64,000 nt of DNA from Otatea glauca. Lineage: Eukaryota; Streptophyta; Magnoliopsida; Poales; Poaceae. The notes beneath the pieces were generated by a model. That model did not search any database. It had not been told where the DNA came from and saw only the letters and a program-made list of their open reading frames with translations. The stretch covers positions 1-64,000 of the forward strand of contig JAYEVK010000236.1 in the NCBI GenBank assembly GCA_036346275.1. The letters are read 5' to 3'. This document shows, in pieces, positions 33,348 to 45,420 of the stretch (position 1 is its first letter; every line of letters starts with the position of its first letter). The translations under genes and the position numbers were made by a program.

Positions 33348-33687
33348 GATGCGTTTGGTTCGACGACAAAGATTGGATGAGAGGTCCCATATATATATAT
33401 AGCAGCAGCTAACTCTTTCTAATTTTTCTCGTCGTTTTATGAAATTAACTGGATAAACTTATCTAATTTTCATCTCACCCATCTCATCTTTTTAAATTTG
33501 AACTCTTGTCTTATTCTATTCACTATTTAACTTTTTTTATATCAACTCTCATCTCTCCCATCAAACAAAAAAAATTAATTTATTCTATCTATTTCTCATC
33601 TCATCCCTTCAATGTAAACTTGAATGACTTTACTCTTATCAATTATAGATGGCTTGATCCACCTTTTTGCACTTCAACCAAACTGAC
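33348..33687. mobile_element. Probable MITE
   Basis: The ends GATGCGTTTGGTTCGACG (33348) and TTCAACCAAACTGACC (to 33687) form short inverted repeats built on GTTTGGTT. The AT-rich interior contains inverted ATCTCATC / GATGAGA strings. It ends directly before the first supported codons of the PcnB-like gene and may have replaced its 5' end. No TSD could be fixed. Confidence 0.5.
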
Positions 33688-36600
33688 CCTACCTCGCCTC
33701 GCGCGACCGCTCACGCCGCACACCTGCGCTTCACCGCCGCTGCCGGCCTCGGCGCGCTTTCCCAGCCCAGCCGCATCGCGCCCTCCCCGCTCACCGCGCT
33801 CGCGGCCCGCAGTGCCGCCGCCGCCCGTCCCCTCGCCCTCCGACTCCAACCCCTCCACCGCCTCCGACTCCGTTTCCACTGGTAAGTCTCCGCTTCTCGT
33901 GCGGCTCTGTTAGTCTAGTAGTGATACTTCCATCCATGTGCTCGCTTGCTTACCGAATGGGATGGGGCTCTCTGCAGGCTGGGCGGAGGGGCAGATGAGG
34001 CCGGAGTGGAAGAAGGTGAGCGCGAAGCGGTTCGGGATCAAGGATTCCATGATAAAAAAAAGAGGCGTGGAACGTCCTCCACCGCCTCCGCAGCAGAGGT
34101 GCGGCCCTGTCTCACTGGCTTGGTTGTTTTGTCGTCGGAAGACTGTAATGTTACTGTGGAACTGAAGCACAAAAATGTTTAATTTCTCGTGCGGTTTCTG
34201 ATGAGATTCTGTGGTTGCCATTGTTGCTGAAAACATGAGGGTAAATTATCATTTTGTTGCGTTGTAGATATGTCGAGCGATAGCATTCAATTAATCTCAC
34301 AGTTTTATGTGATGGGAAACATGAGATGACATACTGAAAGGTTTTAATAGTAGCGAATGATCTTTCATTTTTGATCTCATCTGTTGATCTATATTTAATG
34401 CGGAGGTGTCAAATTGATCAATATTCCTTATATAATGCTAAAAAAAATATTTCTTGTCGAAAGATTGTTCCTTTATTATATCCTTGTGGTAATTTGCAGT
34501 TCCACTATTACAATATGTTAGTGCAGTGCTAGCATTTCTTCAGGTCTGATATATGGCTTGGAAGATAAAGTGAGAAACCTTATTGCATATTGCTGTATCT
34601 AACAAATAATTTCAATTCTGTTCTTTCCATGCTGTTAACTAGGTGCAAACATTTAGTGCTTTTGGACTCGATAATTTGATTAAAACTGTTTTTTTATATA
34701 TTCTAATTTATAAGGCCACTGTGATAAGCTAAGATTTTATGTGTTCAGCTGGACTACCCTTTTAAGTTTTGCTTTTTAGTTGTTGCACTCCCAGATCTGA
34801 TGATACGTCTCTTCTTTCTGCAGGATATGATGTCTACCTGGTTGTTGGTTGTGTTCGAGATCTCATAATGAAGAAAATCCCAAAAGATTTTGACATAATA
34901 ACGACAGCTGATCTTAGGCAGGTTATGACTCAAATTAACGAGCATGCTATCCTGATGTAGTGATGTTCTTACAATGGAACTGGCTACCAAGTTTTGAGGC
35001 ATACATAAGGGAGCTAGTTTTTGTACTGAAATGTGGATATAGTAAGTTGTCTAGAATAGTTTCGCAAATATCAACTTCAGCGAAAACATGTAACTTATTT
35101 GCTTGGTATTGTTGACAAAGCTACTTAGTGTTTATTAGATACATGCAAATTTTCATATTCTAAAATAAAGGGATACTTTAAGCATCGTCTATCCATAATA
35201 TGTAAGGGCCCACAAAAACTTTATTTGTAATTTTACTTTAAACTATACTTTTGTTTGAGGAAAAGCAAATTGTTGTTCTTGAAAGTTGTAAACCAACTGC
35301 ACTACCAAATTCACCCAAAGTGCTCTTCTTTTTAACATATGGCGTGAAGCTTATAGCACCATGCTTTTTATTGTAAACACCACATGCAAATCACTGGTAG
35401 CTAGATCTTTGAGTGTCTAAATGATCCATGCTCAGCAATACCCAGTCATTTCATTCAGTGGTTCTATCTATTAGTGCTGTTATAGTCCTCTTTTCAGTTT
35501 TTTTTAAGATGTGAGGATGCCTTGCTTGGAAAATGGGAACGATGATCCAGTTTGTAGAACTACTTTCTTGACTGCATGTTTTACTGTTTCTTTTTATGCG
35601 ATTGCATGGTGGCCAGTGCTGCATAGACAGTTCTGCTTGATGACATACATGTATAGTGATTCCTCCAAAAAAAACACGTCTAACAATTTTGGATACCTGA
35701 GATGGCTCTGGCTCATATTGGAGAAACAGCGGTATTTTGGTTACAACTTTAACCTGTAAATCACATGATTGATGTGCAACCTAGGATGTGATTCAAAAGA
35801 AGATGGTATCGTTGGATAAATAGGTCAAGCTTTTTAACTTATGTATCATTGGTGATTCCATACGAAATAACATATCAATATGGCACATGCTTAAATTTTG
35901 TCTACATATTTATAGCTTTAGTAGTTATGTAGTTTAGGGGGAAGTGCATGTATATTCATTATCAGACCACAGGTGGGTCACTGTTGGTGTAGTTCAACCT
36001 GAATGGTGTCACTGTTTGACCCTTTACTCTTTTTCAAGTCTTCACGATTGTTACTTGAGATGACAAAGGAAACTTTGCTGATACAGTGTTTACTACTTTA
36101 TACCGATTAAGAATATTAGTTTCAACTCCTGCAGGTGAAAGACACTTTCTCAGGATCAGCTGTTATAGTAGGAAGATGGTTTCCAATTTGTCATGTATAT
36201 GAGATCAATTCCATTGTTGAGGTTAGTACATCAGCTTTCTTACTGATTGTATATTTTGGCACCCTGTGCATCATATCTAGTTTTCTGGCTGCTACATTGA
36301 AAACTGCACACACTGTTGTTGGCATTTGACAAATTAGATTTTTTTCCCTTTCGAACTGCAATGTGCATTTCTTATGACTTCTTGTTGGCAGGTATCAAGT
36401 TTTAATATTATGCACAGGGTTCAAATGGCAATTACATGTACACTTCAAAGAGTCCCCATTGTAGCAAGAATGGTTATGTTCGCTGGAAAAATTGCCAAGG
36501 GAGGGACTTCACTATAAATGGGTTAGTCCTTCTCTCCTTTATGAAGTTAACTGGTTGCTATATTGCAGGCTGTAGGACATATGTTTTCTGATGATAAATG

Positions 36601-37602
36601 TGTGCAGGTTAATGTTCAACCCATATGCAGAAAAGATTTATGACTACTTTGGAGGCATTGAAAATATTAAGAAAGCTAAGGTACGATGTACCTATTTGAT
36701 TCATCATTGCATCAGTTCAACATCGTCCTTTTCCTTTGTTCATTCTGTAATATTCCTTTTCCCGTTTCACCAGGTTCGTACTGTAATTCCAGCTGGAACT
36801 TCATTTCAGGAGGACTGCGATCAGTATCTAAAGTTCAATTATATCTTTCTGGTCTTTCTGCTTAAAGATTTTTTTTCCTGTGTGAGCTTTTGGCATTAAT
36901 GTGGTTATGTAATTAACAGCTCGTATTCTATGTGCAATCAGAATTGCAGCTCGTTTAGGGTTCAGCTTTCCCAAAGAAACACCTTATTATGTGAGAACTC
37001 TTGCCCACTCTGTGGCAAGACTTGACAAGGTCTAATCCTGGCATGCTCAATGTGCTTTCACTTTGTGATTGATTTTTTTTCCTTTCTTTTTTAAAATTTG
37101 CAATTAAGTAGCTTATATATTTGCCTCTAAATGATTATCTTTTACAGGGAAGAATACTCATGGAGGTTAGCTATATGCTTGCTTATTGTTCATCTGAAGC
37201 TTCTTTAAGGTTGCTTTGGAGATTTGGTCTTCTTGAACATTTGTTGCCCTTTCAGGTATAACCACTGTCAACATGAATAGCATATATAGCAAGTGAGTAT
37301 TATGTGGCTTTTAGTTTTTGTGCTTTTGGCTGAATGAGTTGATTTAAATATGCAGGCAGCATATTTTTCTTCATCTTGTTTCAATAGGAAGGATAAAGGG
37401 ACTAACATGCTACTAGTAAGTGCTAGATTGATTTTGAAATGTTCTTTTTTTTAAGGGCAGTTCCATGTTTTGATGGAATGCTACAATACGCGCAGTGGAT
37501 TTTTTAATGGAGTTTTAGTTGCTAATTTTTTCTATTGAGATTATTGTTTATGTGTTCAGGTCTTATTTTCTAAGTTGGATAGTTTTCTTGCACCTAATAG
37601 GC
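33688..37602 (+). pseudogene. PcnB/Cca-like poly(A) polymerase or tRNA nucleotidyltransferase, broken
   Basis: Plant nuclear genes of this family encode proteins similar to bacterial poly(A) polymerase I / CCA-adding enzyme, often organelle-directed. Exons: about 33688-33881, 33978-34098, 34824-34921, 36135-36221, 36392-36521, 36608-36680, 36774-36819, 36920-37029, 37148-37255, 37356-37415, 37560-37602. Read in order they give EWKKVSAKRFGIKDSM, the head-domain motif YLVVGCVRDLIMKKIPKDFD with catalytic DFD, GRWFPICHVY, RWKNCQGRDFTIN, NPYAEKIYDYFGGI, RTVIPAGTSFQEDC, AIRIAARLGFSFPKET, SEASLRLLWRFGLLEHLLPF and VLFSKLDSFLAP. Defects: an extra A in a run of eight in exon 2, one missing base in exon 5, exon 7 donor AT instead of GT, a GG to VG change, no convincing start codon, and an LTR element inside exon 11. 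The 3' remainder is presumably beyond the window. Confidence 0.88.
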
Positions 37603-40600
37603 TGTGATAAGCCGGGGTTATCAGTTTAATTAAAGAATTAATTAAATATTAAAAGCAATTAGATAAAATAATAAAATGTAAGGATTATAGAATGTCGTTA
37701 GTCCCGCAGTGAAAGGTATCGCTCTTTAAGGTACCCAATCATCCGGGACCAGGTGGCCCCTCTCAATAGTTTTGGGGTTCATCATTCGGCATTTAGACTT
37801 ACAGTGCGGTATCTGGTCTGCGTCAGAATTTTAGTGGAGAATGACCATAGGACCCTTATAGCCAACGGGAGGCGGTAGAAGCCTAAGGGCACAAGGTCAT
37901 TAGCTTGACATTGCCAAGGCAATAAAGCCACCGAGTGAGCCAACGAAGCCACCCATTTCATTCTTTGTCTCCCGATCCTCGGCACACAAACCAAAGCCAG
38001 TGAGCCAACATTTCCCTTCGTCCCAAGAACACCAAGAACACGGCACCTAGCCAGAAGCAAGAGGAGCTGTGGAGGCCATTGGAAGGCAGAGGAGGAGGTG
38101 GCGACAACATCCGGAAGAGGCGCCACCATCAGAAGAAGGAGGCCAAGAGGAGATCATCCGAAGAGGAGGCAGCGACATCGAAGCAACCCAAAGAGGTGGA
38201 GGAATCTCGAAGCCGGCATCACCTCTTCTACCGCGTCAACCCCATTCGACCAGGCTAGCTTCATCCCAACCATCCGGGCACATTGCCCTAGTTTGGCGAT
38301 GCAGCGATGTAGGGTATAATGTATAGCCGGTAGATCAGGGCTTTAGCTCGCGAATGGGGTAGCGCAGAGGGTAGATCGGGTCATTCTCGGGGTTCTCAGT
38401 AGGTTGGGGTAACCCTAGGGTTAGTGTAGTATCTATTCTTTTCATGTTTAGATCAAATCCCCAACCCTCATAATAGAACTCCCTCATCTGAAAGCATTCA
38501 CCACTAAAGCAAAGCAAAAATGCAAGAAAATAAAATGTGGGTAGAACCCTAGAACTAGTGCCGATGAGATAGAGGGGTATCTTGTGGCCAGCCGTGCCAG
38601 AAACAGTAGAGGAAGAAGCGTGGCGTGCGGGAGTCGGCCAGCGGGAGGAGCGCTTGAGCTTCTGAGCTAGGTCGGGCCGCCAGCAGAGCATGAGAGAGAG
38701 GAGAGGCCGGTGCATGGCCTAGTCGCCGTCTTGGCCGGGGTGAGGTGAACCCATGATCTGCGGAGAGGGCTTCCGTGGGACCGGCGTAAACCATGGAGAG
38801 AGAGGCACGCATGGAGAAGGAAGCCGCGCAGGAGGCGAGAGAGAGAGTAGGGAGAAGGAGGAGCGGTAGAAATTGCTCGGCCTCGATAGAAAAGAGAGAA
38901 GCGACGGAATCAAGAAGCGGAGGATTTGGCGAAACCAGAAGAGAGGAAAAGAAAGAAAAGAAGAGGGAGGAAAGAAAGAAAAAGAGAGGAAAAAGAAAAG
39001 GAAAGAAGAGAGAAAAAAGATGGAGAGGTAGAAAAAGAATCCGCGCCGCGAGCCGCGTCGGTTTTGTAATCGAATGGCGGATCGCGTAAAAATCACCAAT
39101 TGATATTAACTAATCAGTGCCTAATTAAAATCTGAACGGCAAATTATTAAATCAATTGGACACCAAAATAAATAATTGAATCTTAAACGGCCTAGTTAAA
39201 ATATTATGTTTTCTTCAGGTCTCGACCTGAATCGCCTCGCCAATCAGAACCCACCATCGAGCGAGGTCGGACCGACATATTTTATTCCAGGCAAGATTCC
39301 TTGAACATCTTTGCTAAATGTTTTAATGCTTTTTATATACTGAATCACATCATTACTGCATTAAAACTTAAATTCAAAATGGGATTGTGAATTGGAGTTG
39401 GGTGGATGAGATGTTGGTATGTTGATGGAACTGGTATTGTGATATGGGAATTGGTATTGTGAAGTTGGAAGTTGGTAATGTGATGTGGGTAATTTGGAAA
39501 ATGTGGTTTGGAAATGATGGTATGTGTTAAGGTTGTCTACGAATAGAGTCGTGGATGTGTTAATAGAAATTATAATGGTGGGTAGAGGGCACAGGGGAAA
39601 GGGTGGGAGGTACCCACGTCGGTGGTGCTCTCTACATAAGTTATAATATAAGGCCAAACACCTACACTCGGGCAATGAGCCGTATCTCAGTACCAACCAT
39701 AGCGAGATGAATCGCTGTCAGAAAAGGTTGTCCTATGAAAATATTATGATCTCCACATTGGATAAGTCTATTAATGCCTGGCTGGGAAATGTAGAATACC
39801 TAGTTCGACGGTGTATTGAATGTTGGGAGTGAGAAGTTGTGAATGGAAGAGTTAAGGCGGTATATTTGAAGCCAGGAGAAGCAACTTGCGGAGTCTGGAG
39901 TGCAAGCTGTATTTTGCAGTGGCGGGAAGGTATCCTAAATGCGAGTGGTGGGAAGAAATCCCCTCGAATCCGGGTTGGAGATCTAGTACTGGATTAGCGA
40001 TAAGCGTTCAGAGTCTCGAAATAGGGCCGTTATGGGTAAAGTGGTACGAACTGCGCGAGGTCTAAAATCTTGAATTCAAGCTGTCTCTTGGATTGGAGGC
40101 TACGGAGCTAGTCTGTCTCATATCACAGTGCTAGTAGTTGATTTTCAATAATTAAAACTTCCAACCTTTAAAGAAAATCAAAAACTTAAATTTTGATAAA
40201 AACATAATTGGAGGAAAGGATTGGATGGATGGAGAGAAAATCATCATGATGCATCTGTTATATAATGCTTGCTGAGTACGTTGTACTCACTCTTGTATTC
40301 CCCTTTTTCTAGAAGGAGATCCTGATGGATCCGAGTATGTGGATGAGGATGAAGCCTACTCCCAAGATCAGTACCAGGGTTATCAAAAGGATGGCTCAGA
40401 GGGCTATTATTATCCAGGTTACTACTAGGAGTACTAGGAGTTTCTGTAGGCTTTATTATGCTCCTAGGAGGTATTTAGTGTGTGCAGGCAGTAGCCGCAC
40501 CCTTTTGCTGTATAAGGAAGTGTTGTAATATTATGTAAAGGACATATAGCCCTGCGTGGCTGGTAATGAATATATTTTTATTCAGTCTCTAATTATTGTT

Positions 40601-40750
40601 CTGCTGCAACATTCTGAACATGGCATAATAGCTGGTAAAGCATCGGATTCTCCGATATTTTGCTAGCGGTTGTGTCGAGATTCGTGTAATTATCTCAAGG
40701 TGATGACATGTTACTGTCGCTACCTTGAGCTAATTATACGGGTCACCACA
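37603..40750 (+). repeat. 5' LTR of G1 (3148 bp)
   Basis: It runs from TGTGATAAGCCGGGG to GGGTCACCACA, directly before the primer site. The start matches 47438 (TGTGATAACC, then TTATCAGTTTAATTAAAGAA). A purine-rich tract at 38935-39030 (AAGAAAAGAAGAGGGAGG) is used as a recombination site in the relative G2. Confidence 0.92.
39641..39652 (+). promoter_or_regulatory. Putative LTR TATA box (G1)
   Basis: AAGTTATAATATAAGGCCAA, conserved at the matching position of the inverted relative G2 (about 50469-50482 minus, CTATAATATATAAGG). Conservation across two copies supports a role as the LTR promoter. Confidence 0.5.
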
Positions 40751-40752
40751 GG

Positions 40753-40769
40753 TGGTATAAAAGCAATGG
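40753..40769 (+). promoter_or_regulatory. Primer binding site (G1)
   Basis: TGGTATAAAAGCAATGG, two bases after the LTR; it resembles the initiator Met tRNA complement TGGTATCAGAGCAATGG with two changes. Confidence 0.8.
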
Positions 40770-40957
40770 TTACGAGAACCACGCTCATATAAGTAGAGAC
40801 TGACAGGGGTATAAGGAAAAGTTTGGTTTTCTAGCTATATGGCATTAATACTATAATACCTCTCAACTCTGCAAAATTTTAGTTACTATATTACTTATTG
40901 TCTAGTTATTTTCTTTAAAGTTAGACTATTGCTTATATTAGAACCTTTCTTTGCTGG

Positions 40958-41882
40958 ATGTATCACTCGCTTCTCCCGGTTTCCCACGTGCAAGGGCAGC
41001 ATGTGATGATGTTGTCTGGATTTGTACAGGAGCTAGGTGGAGGGCACATTGATTTCTTTCTAGAGGTGCACGCTGATGGTACCCCCATCAGAGTAGCAGT
41101 AGCAGTCACTGGACTAGCCTTTCAGCCTAGTCTTTACTTAGAGCACACCACTCCTTGTTTTGGTATGGACTACTTCCTACCCTTGCAGGATGCAGCTAGG
41201 AGGGTCCTCATGTCCCTCCCATCTCACTTTAGGAGGCACTCCCTAGACACCTCCTTTGCTCCGGTGCCGGTGTTCACACCGAATGCACCGGGGCATCCAC
41301 CTGCTTTGTACCCACCCCCAGTGAGCACCGGTGAGACTTCGGGCGCCTCAGCTCGGAGGATTACCGGTAACTTCATGATGATATCTAATGCCATGTACTA
41401 CAAGGGCATGAATGATGCCTTAGCAGAGAGTGAGGGTCGCTACTCCACACTGCGTTGTCAGTATGGAGAGTTGACGACGGAGAGAGATCAGTTGAGGACA
41501 GCTGCGGCATTTATGCACTCACGACGAGGCTCCTGCAGCCCCCACCACAGCTGCTCCCACACCTCCAGTGCCACCAGTCTTCAGCTCCACCTCCACCACC
41601 TGTAGTTCCACCACCACCTCCAGCAGCGGATCCTATTCCACATTACCCTTTGGCTCAAAGATGTGCGCTTCTTCCTTTCAGACTCCTGCTAGACCTACTG
41701 CTTCCTATCCCGTTCCCTCTCGCAGACGGTCTTCTTACCGTACTGCTAGGATGAGCGCTTCTCCACACCTTAGTGTAGATGCCACGTTTCTTTCCACCTT
41801 CTTGGGGCAGTCTGACCTAGGGACGGGCGGGAGAGTGATGGATCTCGACAACGAGGAGGACCCCGAGGAGAGGGAGGAGTAG
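40958..41882 (+). pseudogene. Extra ORF between PBS and gag (G1)
   Basis: Not part of the standard gag-pol set. The frame 40958-41605 (215 codons) has an N-terminal hydrophobic/aromatic part (GGGHIDFFLEVHADGTPI, HTTPCFGMDYFLPLQDAARR), a Pro-rich middle (PPALYPPPVSTGET) and a helical stretch (YYKGMNDALAESEGRYSTL, ELTTERDQLRTAAAF). A shift then leads to a Pro-rich linker (QSSAPPPPPVVPPPPP) and a third frame ends in an acidic tail (VMDLDNEEDPEEREE, stop at 41882). Two frameshifts near 41500-41650 would explain the pieces. Some plant gypsy elements carry additional ORFs of unknown function; G0 has a possible relic in the same place. Function unknown. Confidence 0.5.
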
Positions 41883-42881
41883 TAGATAGGTGGTGAGTTG
41901 GTAGTAGTAGGGTAGCTGAGTTGAGTATGCTTTAGGTTGTATTATCATGTAATGCTGCATGCATCTTGTACTCCATGTTCTGCTTTATATATGAGTTACT
42001 GTTGTTCCCTTATTATATCCATGCTTCTATATGAATTTAATTATTGTCTCTCTTGTAGTAGCTGCATGTACTTCAAATAGAAAGCATCCCTTTTAGCTTT
42101 CATACTTGATACTTGATTAATAATGCATCTGTGTCATCATCAGCATGTAGAAATAATGATAATCCACCGTAGCATCATTAAAATGTGCATTGCTTATGTA
42201 ATAATTGTTCTTGTGATTAGTATGGATTAGATGAGCTTCAGGTAACTAGATATGGAATCTCTAATTATACAAATGTCATTATAGTGTATATGGCTATATA
42301 TAAGTATAGTTAGATGGACTACAACGCATAGGAGCTAAGGGGCGAGGAGCGGACCGGACTCGTTTATCAGGCGTGCATGGATACGTGACTCCACGGTGTA
42401 CTCGAGCGTATAGTCTCGAGGGGTTCTTGGTGACTCACCCACACCAAGATTGTTTTTCGTTTGTTTTCAATAGATATAAGAAATGCTCGAAGTGCAACTT
42501 CGAAGAGTTCTTGGTACAATGACACCAAGTGGTTGCTGTCTAATTCATTTGGATCTTATTGGATTTCATGGCTCTTTCGTAGATAGGACGGCCTGAGTGC
42601 GTTAATCTCAGGGAGTTCCTGCTACTCGGAATGCAAGTTTGTTTCCATTTGTTTAATTCGCATTTTCATGGTTCTTCCTTTGAGCGTAGATAGCATTTAC
42701 ATTACATTTACGTAATGGAGTGGCGAAAGAGGCGTGTCGGTGCCTTTCCTATGCTTTAAAAAAGTGGACTTATAAAAATCTTTCTCATAATACAATACCT
42801 CTCATCCTACATAAAGATTGCTTATAAAATAATCGCCCAACCACCTAATTGTTAGGTTGTTTGGGTTTTTCCTTTGCAGGA
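41883..42881 (+). other. G1 leader between extra ORF and gag
   Basis: Noncoding, AT-rich, with an intron-like character and a TTCCTTTGCAG string just before the gag ATG at 42882 that resembles a splice acceptor. The matching segment in G2 (52041-52338) ends with the same TCCTGCA-type string. Confidence 0.5.
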
Positions 42882-43990
42882 TGGCCGATAGAGAAGTAAT
42901 TGAGTAAAATCTGATTATAAGGCTAGGTTCTTCAGCTAATCCTCCAACCTCGGAAGCACCAGCTATCAATCTTCAGTATCTGAATCATCCAAATCCAGTC
43001 GAATCTAGACAACCCACTCCACTCTGAGGGACGATCAGATCTGACTAGAACCCGGAAAACCAAGATCAGCTGGAGAGAGTCCTGAACTATTTCGAGCATG
43101 CTAGAAAGGAGGCTCAAGAACGCCAAGATCAGTTTATGGGAATGCTCTTAACTAATCTTGCTCCTGGAACCTCCCATTCCAACCGACACAAAGTCACTCT
43201 AGGGGAGTTTCTTCAAACTCGCCCTCCCACCTTTGCTAGAGCCTCAGAGCCATTAGAAGCCGATGATTGGTTACAGGAGATGGAGAAGAAGCTCACAACT
43301 GTAGGATGCTCCGAGGAAGAAAAAGTTCGTTCATGCATATCGACTACGGTGCAGCGGCATCGTGGTGGTCAAAATACTGTCGCATGTGCACCGGGAATCA
43401 GCCAGTATCTTGGAGTGAGTTCTCTTCTCGGTTTCGCAAAACCTATATCCCTTTGGGAGAGATGGATATAAAGAAACAAGAATTTTGGGACCTAACCCAA
43501 GGGAATAGGAGAGTAGGAGAATATCTGAATAAGTTTAGGCTGTCTCGTTATGCTCATGAAGAGATGAATCTGAGATGCTAAAAGATATTCCGTTTTAAGA
43601 AAGGCATGAACCCCACCTCCGTGCTAAGATGTTGGGCCTCGAGTCACCGATTTCCAAGACCTGACCGACCGAGCTATTGTTATTGAAAATGAGCATGCTT
43701 AGCTAAATGAAGAAAGGAGGAAGAAAGCTAGATATGATCCTAGGCCACCTACCTTCAATCCACCAAGATCTTGCAGGCCTCCATTGCCAAACAGAAATCT
43801 CATGTTCCGCCTAAGGGTAGCGCAATTCATTCCTCGTCCAACTAACATGCCACTTAGGGCACCGGTTCAATGTTTCAAGTGTGGTGGTCAGCACTACGCT
43901 AATAACTGTCCCCAAAATATTGGCCCATGCTATAATTGTGGACAAAATGGGCATAAGAAAGCCAATTGCCCTCATCCAGCTCGACAATAG
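42882..43990 (+). pseudogene. G1 gag (capsid and two zinc knuckles)
   Basis: It starts MADREVIE then a stop; RLGSSANPPTSEA and NPVESRQPTP follow and match the start of the G2 gag. The capsid domain reads VTLGEFLQTRPPTFARASEP, ADDWLQEMEKKLTTVGC, then in another frame WWSKYCRMCTGNQPVSW and FWDLTQGNRRVGEYLNKFRL. The nucleocapsid has two CCHC knuckles, CFKCGGQHYANNCP and CYNCGQNGHKKANCP (43870-43975). At least three frameshifts and several stops are present. Confidence 0.9.
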
Positions 43991-44550
43991 GACAACATCC
44001 CTCAGGCCAGTTCCAGAATCGTCCACCTACTATGATCCACCGACCAGGGAATCCTAGCGCCGCATCATCTAAAGGTTCCACCCGGGGAGCTCCGTCGGTA
44101 GCATCGGCTCGCTTGAACAACATCACAGTGAGCAGAGGAAGGAGCTCTTGGCGTGGTGGTGGTATGCTTTCCATTCCCCGTCTAAAGTGCTGTTTTATTT
44201 GATCCGGTGCAACACATTTTTATTTCCAAGAGGTTCACCACACAACATAATTTAGAATGTGTGCATCTGTTGGCGCCCTTAGGGGTTAGCACATGCGAGG
44301 ATCATTCTGATAACTTTGATTAGAGAAATCGGATGATAAACATCAAAGATACTCCCTTCTTGGTCAACCTTTATGTTATCGATCTATCTGAGTTAGACAT
44401 TATCTTAGGGATGGATTGGTTAGCCACAAATGGAGTTAATATAGATTGCGAGCTAAAAAACCACATCTATAAGGAAGTCCAATGGAGATCGTATTCTTTA
44501 TCAGGGAGTCGGAACCAACTCAAAACATTCCACTTCCAAACTCAACCAAA
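43991..44550 (+). pseudogene. G1 aspartic protease
   Basis: The region after the knuckles carries the conserved late protease motif LSELDIILGMDWLATNGVNI (44390-44450), preceded by NIKDTPFLVNLYVID. The catalytic D-S/T-G segment cannot be read: the frame before 44210 is broken around THFYFQEVHH (its usual form is a DSGATHSFIS-like motif). Confidence 0.8.
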
Positions 44551-45420
44551 TATCCTTCTCAGATTTGGCTCTTATTCTTGTAAAAGAATTCCCAGATGTC
44601 TTTCCTGATGAACTACCAGGTATGCCACCTGATAGGGAATTAGAATTCTCTATAGAGCTTGTTCGTGGATCCACTCCCATATCCAAGAGACCGTATCGAA
44701 TGAATCCCCCAGAATTGGTTGAGCTCAAGAAACAGTTAGAAGAATTGGAATAGAAGGGATTTATTCGAGAAAGTGTGTCCCCGTGGGGAGCGCTAGTTCT
44801 ATTTGTGGAGATGAAAGATGGTGGAATAAGATTATGCACCAATTATCGGGAAATGAACAGTGTCACTATGAAAAACAAGTACCCTTCCTCGAATAGATGA
44901 CACATTCAATCACTTAGAGGTGCATGTGTCTTCTCCAAAATTGACCTAACTTAGGATATCACAGTTAAGGTCAAGCCACAAGATGTAGAAAAGGCTGCAT
45001 TTGTATCTAGATATGGTCATTATGAATACGGTTGTCCCCTTTGGATTAACCAATGCCCCCGCTGTATTCATGAACCTAATGAACAAGATCTTCATGAAGT
45101 ATCTGGATGGATTTGCAGTAGTATTCATAGATGATATCGTCATCTACTCTAAGAGTGAAGAAGAACATCAAGAGCACCTAAGGATGGCATTGCAAACTTT
45201 AAGAGAGAATCAGTTGTATGTCAAATTCAGCTAATGTGAATTTTGGCTAAAGCAAGTGTCCTTTCTTGGTCATGTCATTTCGGGTAAAGGCATAGAAGTT
45301 GATCCATCCAAAATAGAAGCTATTAGAACGTGGAAGTGTCCATCTAATGCGTCAGAAGTTAGAAGCTTTCTTGGACTAGCTGGATATTATCGCAGATTCA
45401 TTAAGGGCTTTTCCCAAATT
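44551..45420 (+). pseudogene. G1 reverse transcriptase
   Basis: Motifs in order across frames: EFPDVFPDELPGMPPDRELE, RPYRMNPPELVELKKQLEEL then stop, SPWGALVLFV and RLCTNYREMN, FSKIDL, FGLTNAPAVFMNLMNKIF, the catalytic FIDDIVIYSKSEEEHQEHL (45130-45190), FLGHVISGKGIEVDPSKIE and SFLGLAGYYRRFIKGFS. Stops occur at 44752, 44955 and 45233 with frameshifts between. Confidence 0.92.

Noticed and set aside
33506..33913. Plus-strand ORF of 135 codons starting before the PcnB-like exon 1
   Set aside because: Its start lies in the MITE-like AT-rich insertion and it runs through the exon 1 donor at 33882; only its central part is likely coding.
38793..39099. Lys/Arg/Glu-rich plus ORF and its Phe/Ser-rich minus counterpart
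   Set aside because: Product of a purine-rich LTR tract, present also in the second LTR at 48431-48896; low complexity.
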